Source of the DNA: Pseudomonadota bacterium
GTDB lineage: Bacteria > Myxococcota_A > Polyangia > Polyangiales > Ga0077539
Assembly (NCBI GenBank): GCA_023428035.1
Contig: JAEYZO010000746.1
Location: forward strand, 1 to 7,517
DNA: 7,517 nt
Direction of reading: 5' to 3'
This document shows, piece by piece, positions 1 through 3,470 of this stretch (position 1 is the stretch's first letter; each line of letters opens with the position of its first letter). The notes beneath the pieces were generated by a model that had not been told where the DNA came from, did not search any database, and was given only the letters and a program-made list of their open reading frames with translations. The translations under genes were made by a program, and so were the position numbers.

Positions 1-759
1 CCGCCCGCGCGCGGGGCCGTCGATGACCAGGGTGCGGAGGCCCTCTCCGTCTTCGAAGACGAGGGTGTCGCCGAAGACCACCGGGGCCGTCGGGCCTCCG
101 CCCGGGAGCGTCGCGTCGGGAGGGGTCTCCCACCGTCGCGGCGCTTCACCCGGTCGCACGCGGTAGAGCGAGGGCGTGCCCTCGGGGCTCGCGACCACGA
201 CCACCTCGGCGCCGTCGGGAGAGATCGCCGGGCTCCACGCGGGGACGAGCGAAGGGGCGAGGGGCTCGACGCGACCCGTCGCGAGCTCGACGCGGATCAG
301 CGCGAGCTCGGGCACCTCTCCGCGGGTGTAGACCGCGTAGCGGCCGAGGGCGTCGAGGGAGAGCGGCCCGAAGACGTTCTCGTCGAGGGTCGTGCGGGTG
401 GTGCCTTCGCGGCGCTCGAGGTGATGGTCGCGGGTGATGACCAGGAGCGCGCGGGTGTTGGGGACGAAGCGGGCGTCGAGCACGTCGCCCAGCGATGACA
501 CCTCGCCCTGCGCTCCGCCGGGGAGGACTCGCGCGGCGATGACCCGGTCGGCGTCGCTGTTCTCCGGCGCGGGGAGCTCGCGCGCGACGAGGGCGCGGCC
601 GTCGGAGGCGAGGTCGACGAGCTCCTCGTCGGGGGCGCGCTGTTCGAGCGCCGGCGCGGCGGAGAGCACGGGGCTCAACCTCGGCCGCTGCGTGGGCTGC
701 TCCCTGCTGCACGCTGAGGCCAGGGCCAGGGCGAGGACCACGGTCGCGCTGCGCTGCAT
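1..759 (-). CDS. Putative lipoprotein with TolB/PD40-like beta-propeller repeats (C-terminus beyond window)
   Basis: The reading frame is open from an ATG at 759 to the left edge, giving 253 residues with no stop. The first 17 residues form a short signal peptide: R3, a hydrophobic run over residues 5-14, then A-S-A-C with Cys17 as the likely lipidated residue. Ala at -3 of the lipobox is tolerated but not the preferred Leu. A Pro/Ala-rich linker follows to about residue 45. The rest reads as beta-propeller blades, clearest at residues 172-201, where W-S-P-A-I-S-P-D-G (175-183) is followed by a beta strand and S-L-Y-R-V, the signature of PD40/TolB-type WD40-like repeats. AAGG at 767-770 sits 7 nt upstream as a modest ribosome binding site. 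The gene lies 93 bp downstream of the haem-oxygenase-like gene on the same strand, so co-transcription is possible but not shown. Propeller lipoproteins usually bind proteins or ligands at the envelope; no specific role can be given. Confidence 0.75.
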   Translation of the reverse strand, partial: MQRSATVVLALALASACSREQPTQRPRLSPVLSAAPALEQRAPDEELVDLASDGRALVARELPAPENSDADRVIAARVLPGGAQGEVSSLGDVLDARFVPNTRALLVITRDHHLERREGTTRTTLDENVFGPLSLDALGRYAVYTRGEVPELALIRVELATGRVEPLAPSLVPAWSPAISPDGAEVVVVASPEGTPSLYRVRPGEAPRRWETPPDATLPGGGPTAPVVFGDTLVFEDGEGLRTLVIDGPARGR

Positions 760-767
760 GGCCGAAC

Positions 768-796
768 CTTGCGACGAGCCCCGCGGGCCTCGCAAG
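768..796 (-). promoter_or_regulatory. Hairpin overlapping the lipoprotein gene's ribosome binding site
   Basis: Arms CTTGCGA (768-774) and TCGCAAG (790-796) are perfect 7-bp complements around a 15-nt GC-rich loop. On the minus strand the start-proximal arm contains part of the AAGG at 767-770 that serves as Shine-Dalgarno for the ATG at 759. The hairpin could therefore mask the ribosome binding site, or act as a processing or attenuation structure between the upstream two-gene unit and this gene. No T-tract follows, so it is not a standard intrinsic terminator. The structure is visible in the sequence; the function is inferred. Confidence 0.35.
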
Positions 797-852
797 TGGG
801 GCTGGAGTGACCGCGTTCGCGGGAGGCTGTCTCGCTACGTCAGTCGGGCCGT

Positions 853-1542
853 CTACTCATCGAGGTGGGAGAGGGCGAGCAGGTCGTCGGCGAGCCCGCC
901 CAGGAGGTCGAAGACCTCGTCGGCCATGGCGCAGAGCGCCGCCGCCCTCTCGTCCGTGAGTGTCACGTCGCGGAGCTCGGCGCGCACGTCGGCCTCGTGG
1001 ATGGGGTGCGCCGCCTCGGCGTCGGTGTGCTCGGCGCCGAAGTAGGCCAGCGCTCGGCCAGTCTGCGCGGAGAAGGCCCGCGCGTGCGGGAGCACGGCGC
1101 CGATCGAGGCCCGAAAGCTGTCCTCCAGGCACCAGAGCACGACGAGCCGGTCGAGGGAGTCGCCGCCGAGCGCGAGGTGGCAGAGGTGATAGGAGAGCTT
1201 CCTCATGCGGCTCGACCGCTCGCTCCAGACCATCTCGATGACCTCGCTGTACCGGAGGCGTCGATCGAAGCCGAGGGCGTCGAGGTCCGCGAGGAACCAT
1301 CGCCAGTGGCCCTCGTCCTCGCTCGCCGACGCGTTCACGACCTCCTGGTAGCGGTCCTGGGCGGGGTGCCGTTGGAAGACGGTGGCCGAGAGGTCGGCGA
1401 AGGTCATCACGAAGTGCGTCGAGTAGGGCGCGAAGGCGAGCTTGCGCCGCGGCTCCACCCCATCGTCGCCGAGGAAGGAGAAGAACGGCCCCCGGGCGTA
1501 CTCAGACGTCCGCGCGGCGATCCGGTCAAGGACTCTCTGCAT
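853..1542 (-). CDS. Haem-oxygenase-like (TenA/PqqC-fold) putative diiron oxidase
   Basis: The product is 229 residues and appears largely alpha-helical, the size of single-domain haem-oxygenase-like proteins often annotated 'iron-containing redox enzyme'. The best evidence is H172-x3-E176-x2-H179, matching the H-x3-D/E-x2-H motif on the last core helix of the diiron oxidases SznF, UndA, BesC and CADD. A second candidate metal cluster lies at E75-D76-E77-G78-H79, followed by W-x-W-F-L and D86-L. E140 in W-C-L-E-D could supply the bridging carboxylate. The exact E-x6-H spacing of CADD is absent, so the metal site may be atypical. The ATG at 1542 is chosen because GGAG lies 7 nt upstream (1550-1553) and the family-like sequence begins there; the frame stays open further upstream only as a shadow of the prenyltransferase gene. 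It overlaps that gene's stop by 17 bp, suggesting translational coupling. The likely role is O2-dependent tailoring of the prenylated product or its precursor. The substrate is unknown. Confidence 0.65.
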   Translation of the reverse strand: MQRVLDRIAARTSEYARGPFFSFLGDDGVEPRRKLAFAPYSTHFVMTFADLSATVFQRHPAQDRYQEVVNASASEDEGHWRWFLADLDALGFDRRLRYSEVIEMVWSERSSRMRKLSYHLCHLALGGDSLDRLVVLWCLEDSFRASIGAVLPHARAFSAQTGRALAYFGAEHTDAEAAHPIHEADVRAELRDVTLTDERAAALCAMADEVFDLLGGLADDLLALSHLDE

Positions 1543-2680
1543 GCTCGAACTCCGGCGAGGGATCGCAGGCGGTGGAGGGCGCGGGGACGGTCCCGGGCTG
1601 AAAGACGCGACGCAGCTCCGTGGCGAGGTAGACGGCGAAGCGCGGAGCGCCGTCGGCGGTTCGCACGGAGAACCACGATTGCATCCCGACCCCGCTCCAG
1701 AGCGGCCTGTTCGCGAAGGCCCCGAGCATCCGGTCGTAGGCCGAGGGGTCGACGCTCCGGCTGAGCATGTACGCGCGCAGCCGCTCGCTCGCGACGCCGT
1801 CGTCGTGCGCGTAGGCGCAGACCGGGACGTACACCGCCGTCGCGTCGGGGCCGCCGTCGCCGACCTCGGCGGTGAAGGCCGAGCACGAGGCCGCGGCGCG
1901 CACCGCGAGGGGGCCGTCGCCACCCCGCATGGCGCGCGCGAACCCGAGCGCCTCGCCGGGCGTCCGTCGCCGCGCGCGGGCGGTCGCGGCCTCGAGGTCC
2001 TGCGGCGTAGCCCCGTGGTGACGGACGTAGACCTTCACCCGCGCCGACGGCGCCGCCGACAGATCGAGCGCGAAGTACTTGAGCTCGTCGAGCTCGGGGC
2101 CTCGACGCAGAGAGCTCGCTCGCAGCGCCGCCATCGCTCGGGGCATACCGAGGCGCCGGAGGGCCTCGTCGACGAGGGCCGGCGCGTTCTGGCGGCCACG
2201 CGCCTGCGGGTTGAAGTAGGCCTTGAACGCCGGGGCAGCGCCGCGGGTGAAGACCACCGAGCTCCACAACGCGAAGGGCCCATCCATGTCGTCTGGGAGG
2301 AAGAGCTCTTCGAGGAGCTTGAAGCGCGCGAGGTCGGCGTCGTAGTCCCGACGGAGGCGCTCGTGAAGGGCGAGCCCGGCGTCTCGACGGGCCCGCACCG
2401 TGGGCTCGTCCGCCTGGGGCTCGAAGAGAGCGCGGACCTCTGTCCTCTGTCCGGCGATGGCCGCGGAGAACTCCACCGGCGTGTGGTCGTCGCTGATCTC
2501 CGAGCGCCACGGCGACGACGGGTCGACGCGCTCGTGGCCCCACGGCGCGACGAGCTCCGCGAAGGTGGCGACGACGGCGTCGGCCTCGGCGGACAGCCCC
2601 GCGCCGACGCACAGAGCCCGAAGACGCCCCGATGCGCGGTCGACGAGTCGCGGCGCGGTCGCGCCTGAAACGTTCAGCAT
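1526..2680 (-). CDS. DMATS-type (ABBA-fold) aromatic prenyltransferase
   Basis: The product is 384 residues, typical of bacterial dimethylallyltryptophan-synthase-like enzymes, which transfer a prenyl group from DMAPP or a longer diphosphate to an indole or other aromatic ring without needing Mg2+. Family landmarks appear in order. S-D-D-H-T-P-V-E-F-S (63-72) has E70 as the likely indole-N-H-binding glutamate. R83 in V-R-A-L-F-E-P is a diphosphate arginine. F-K-A-Y-F-N-P-Q (152-159) gives K153 and Y155. R-V-K-V-Y (214-218) is the R-x-K-x-Y diphosphate clamp. V-Y-V-P (283-286) and M-Q-S-W-F-S-V-R plus V-Y-L (333-352) match the C-terminal barrel strands. The ATG at 2680 is preferred over the in-frame ATG at 2731 because it has a near-perfect Shine-Dalgarno 6 nt away. 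There is no signal peptide, so it is cytosolic. It is the first gene of a two-gene unit with the haem-oxygenase-like protein. The family call is firm; the substrate (tryptophan, a cyclic dipeptide, tyrosine or other) is unknown. Confidence 0.88.
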   Translation of the reverse strand: MLNVSGATAPRLVDRASGRLRALCVGAGLSAEADAVVATFAELVAPWGHERVDPSSPWRSEISDDHTPVEFSAAIAGQRTEVRALFEPQADEPTVRARRDAGLALHERLRRDYDADLARFKLLEELFLPDDMDGPFALWSSVVFTRGAAPAFKAYFNPQARGRQNAPALVDEALRRLGMPRAMAALRASSLRRGPELDELKYFALDLSAAPSARVKVYVRHHGATPQDLEAATARARRRTPGEALGFARAMRGGDGPLAVRAAASCSAFTAEVGDGGPDATAVYVPVCAYAHDDGVASERLRAYMLSRSVDPSAYDRMLGAFANRPLWSGVGMQSWFSVRTADGAPRFAVYLATELRRVFQPGTVPAPSTACDPSPEFEHAESP

Positions 2681-2686
2681 CACCAG

Positions 2687-2693
2687 CCTCCTC
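2687..2693 (-). promoter_or_regulatory. Strong Shine-Dalgarno fixing the prenyltransferase start
   Basis: On the minus strand this reads GAGGAGG, with 6 nt before the ATG at 2680. The alternative in-frame ATG at 2731, 17 codons upstream, has only a GGAG about 14 nt away. The motif therefore decides in favour of the shorter, 384-residue protein. Confidence 0.75.
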
Positions 2694-2725
2694 GCAAAGC
2701 TCTCCCCGTCGGACCTCAGCGTGGA

Positions 2726-2759
2726 GCCCATAGGGCATCGGACCGCTCCGCGGCGTCAA
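2726..2759 (-). promoter_or_regulatory. Weak candidate promoter for the prenyltransferase operon
   Basis: Minus-strand TTGACG (2754-2759) matches the -35 consensus at five of six positions. The -10 candidate about 18 nt further on is CCCTAT, a poor match. A start near position 2720 would leave about 40 nt of leader before the ATG at 2680 and would exclude the longer start at 2731. The evidence is one good hexamer in GC-rich DNA, so this is tentative. Confidence 0.2.
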
Positions 2760-2910
2760 GGACGCGCGACGCCCGGGTCGTGTCGGAGCGGGGCTGGAGG
2801 CGCCAGGGCTTCGGCGCCGCCACGCTCTCAGGCCGCGGCGGTAGCAGAGGCGGTGATCGAAGCGCGGCGCGAGGAGGCTCGTCGCCGCCCTCGCGCGGAG
2901 TGAGCCAGCG

Positions 2911-3090
2911 TCACCCTCCGCGGAGGCGCTGAGTGACTTCGCCGCGACCTTGCTCGGCGTCGGTCGTGTACGCCGGCAACGCCTCGACCACCGCGGCGCG
3001 CTCCGCGGCGCTCATCGCGAGCCACGCGTTGTGCGAGGGCGCGCGGGGGGACCTCGGCGCTTCGCGCTCCGCGTCGGGCTCCGTCGTCAT
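2911..3090 (-). pseudogene. Short ORF resembling a truncated Uma2-family endonuclease N-terminus
   Basis: An ATG at 3090 opens a 59-residue frame ending at 2911. A TTG at 3114 would add eight residues. Residues 20-40 contain N-A-W-L-A-M-S-A-A-E-R-A-A-V-V-E-A-L-P, which resembles the 'W..M..ERARVV.ALP' opening of a Uma2 (DUF820) subfamily common and multicopy in myxobacteria. In intact members this is followed by a P-P-E-G-D motif and a roughly 150-residue PD-(D/E)XK nuclease-like domain. Here the frame drifts and stops after about 20 more residues. The other two minus-strand frames below 2911 show only low-complexity Arg/Ala/Pro sequence, so a simple frameshift does not restore the domain. 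No good ribosome binding site precedes the ATG. I read it as a decayed remnant; a genuine small protein is the alternative. The family assignment rests on one short match from memory. Confidence 0.35.
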
Positions 3091-3165
3091 CGAGCGACCG
3101 TGGCACCCCCGCAAGACGCAGGGTCAACGTCGCCGCCGGAGATCACCCGCCCCCTCCCTCGCGGA

Positions 3166-3350
3166 GGTCCAACCCCAACTTCCCTGGGGTCCAACCCCAA
3201 CTTCTCTGGGGTCCAACCCCAACCTCCCTGGGGTTCAACCCCAACCTCCCTGGGGTTCAACCCCAACAAGGTTGAGGTTCAACCCCAACCTCCCTGGGGT
3301 TCAACCCCAACAAGCTTGAGGTTCAACCCCAGGCTTGTTGAGGTTGAGGT
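3166..3350. repeat. Tandem array of eight 22-bp repeats plus partial ninth, upstream of ppc
   Basis: Units start at 3166, 3188, 3210, 3232, 3254, 3276, 3298 and 3320; a degenerate ninth starts at 3342. Each unit has a conserved left half, GGTYCAACCCC, and a right half of two kinds. Type A is AACYTCYCTGG (units 1-4 and 6). Type B is AACAAGSTTGA, or AGGCTTGTTGA (units 5, 7 and 8). Units 1-3 have GGTCC and units 4-8 have GGTTC. Where a unit follows a type A unit, the junction forms a dyad: GGGGTT-C-AACCCC, or GGGGT-CCA-ACCCC in the first units. There are no spacers, so it is not CRISPR. Since 22 is not a multiple of three, the short ORFs crossing it change frame from unit to unit and are not convincing genes. 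It fills most of the gene-free stretch 3091-3470. Candidate roles are an array of protein-binding sites about two helical turns apart, or a variable-number repeat. Function is unknown. Confidence 0.95.
3308..3340 (+). promoter_or_regulatory. Long hairpin at the ppc-proximal end of the repeat array
   Basis: CAACAAGCTTG (3308-3318) pairs with CAGGCTTGTTG (3330-3340) as an 11-bp stem with one T-G wobble. The 11-nt loop itself contains GGTT and AACC (3320-3323 and 3325-3328), which can extend the pairing. It is made from the right halves of repeat units 7 and 8, which are mutual inverted copies. It ends about 130 nt before the ppc start. If transcribed it could be a leader structure; as DNA it could be a cruciform or a protein-binding dyad. 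There is no immediate T-run after the stem. Confidence 0.5.
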
Positions 3351-3385
3351 CTTTACTTGGCTTATTTCAACCACTTGCAAATGTG
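3338..3385 (+). promoter_or_regulatory. AT-richer island, probable ppc promoter region
   Basis: This is the most AT-rich stretch between the repeat array and ppc. Two overlapping TTGAGG copies (3338-3343 and 3344-3349) are four-of-six -35 matches. CTTATT (3361-3366) is a weak -10, 17 nt after the first copy. TTTACT (3352-3357) is another possible -35. No pairing is convincing, so the exact promoter is uncertain. The location between the array and the gene is the main argument. Confidence 0.3.
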
Positions 3386-3470
3386 GCGCAAGCCGCCGCA
3401 CCGCCGTCTCGCCGCACCCCCGCCCTCACCCTCGCGCTCTCGCCCGATCGCGCCTACACAGGTCGGCGCC

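Noticed and set aside
811..822. Small CCGCG-TT-CGCGG hairpin as a terminator for the prenyltransferase/oxidase unit
   Set aside because: The stem is only four to five pairs and no T-tract follows on the minus strand. Such palindromes are frequent by chance in this composition.
1543..1923. Upstream extension of the haem-oxygenase-like frame to 1923
   Set aside because: The added residues are low-complexity Arg/Pro/Ser/Ala sequence lying wholly within the prenyltransferase gene. The ATG at 1542 has a good GGAG 7 nt upstream.
1442..2668. Long plus-strand open frame opposite the prenyltransferase gene
   Set aside because: It is the complement of a gene with clear family motifs. Its translation is rich in Arg, Gly, Glu and Val without domains, a common artefact in GC-rich DNA.
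2681..2731. Alternative prenyltransferase start at the ATG at 2731
   Set aside because: It lacks a well-spaced ribosome binding site, whereas the ATG at 2680 has GAGGAGG 6 nt upstream. The extra 17 residues add no recognisable family sequence.
3166..3350. CRISPR array
   Set aside because: Repeats abut head to tail with no unique spacers, and no cas gene is present.
3357..3470. TTG start for ppc at 3357
   Set aside because: The 38-residue extension is basic and Pro/Ser-rich, covers the probable promoter island, and is absent from PEPC family members. The ATG at 3471 gives a normal length.
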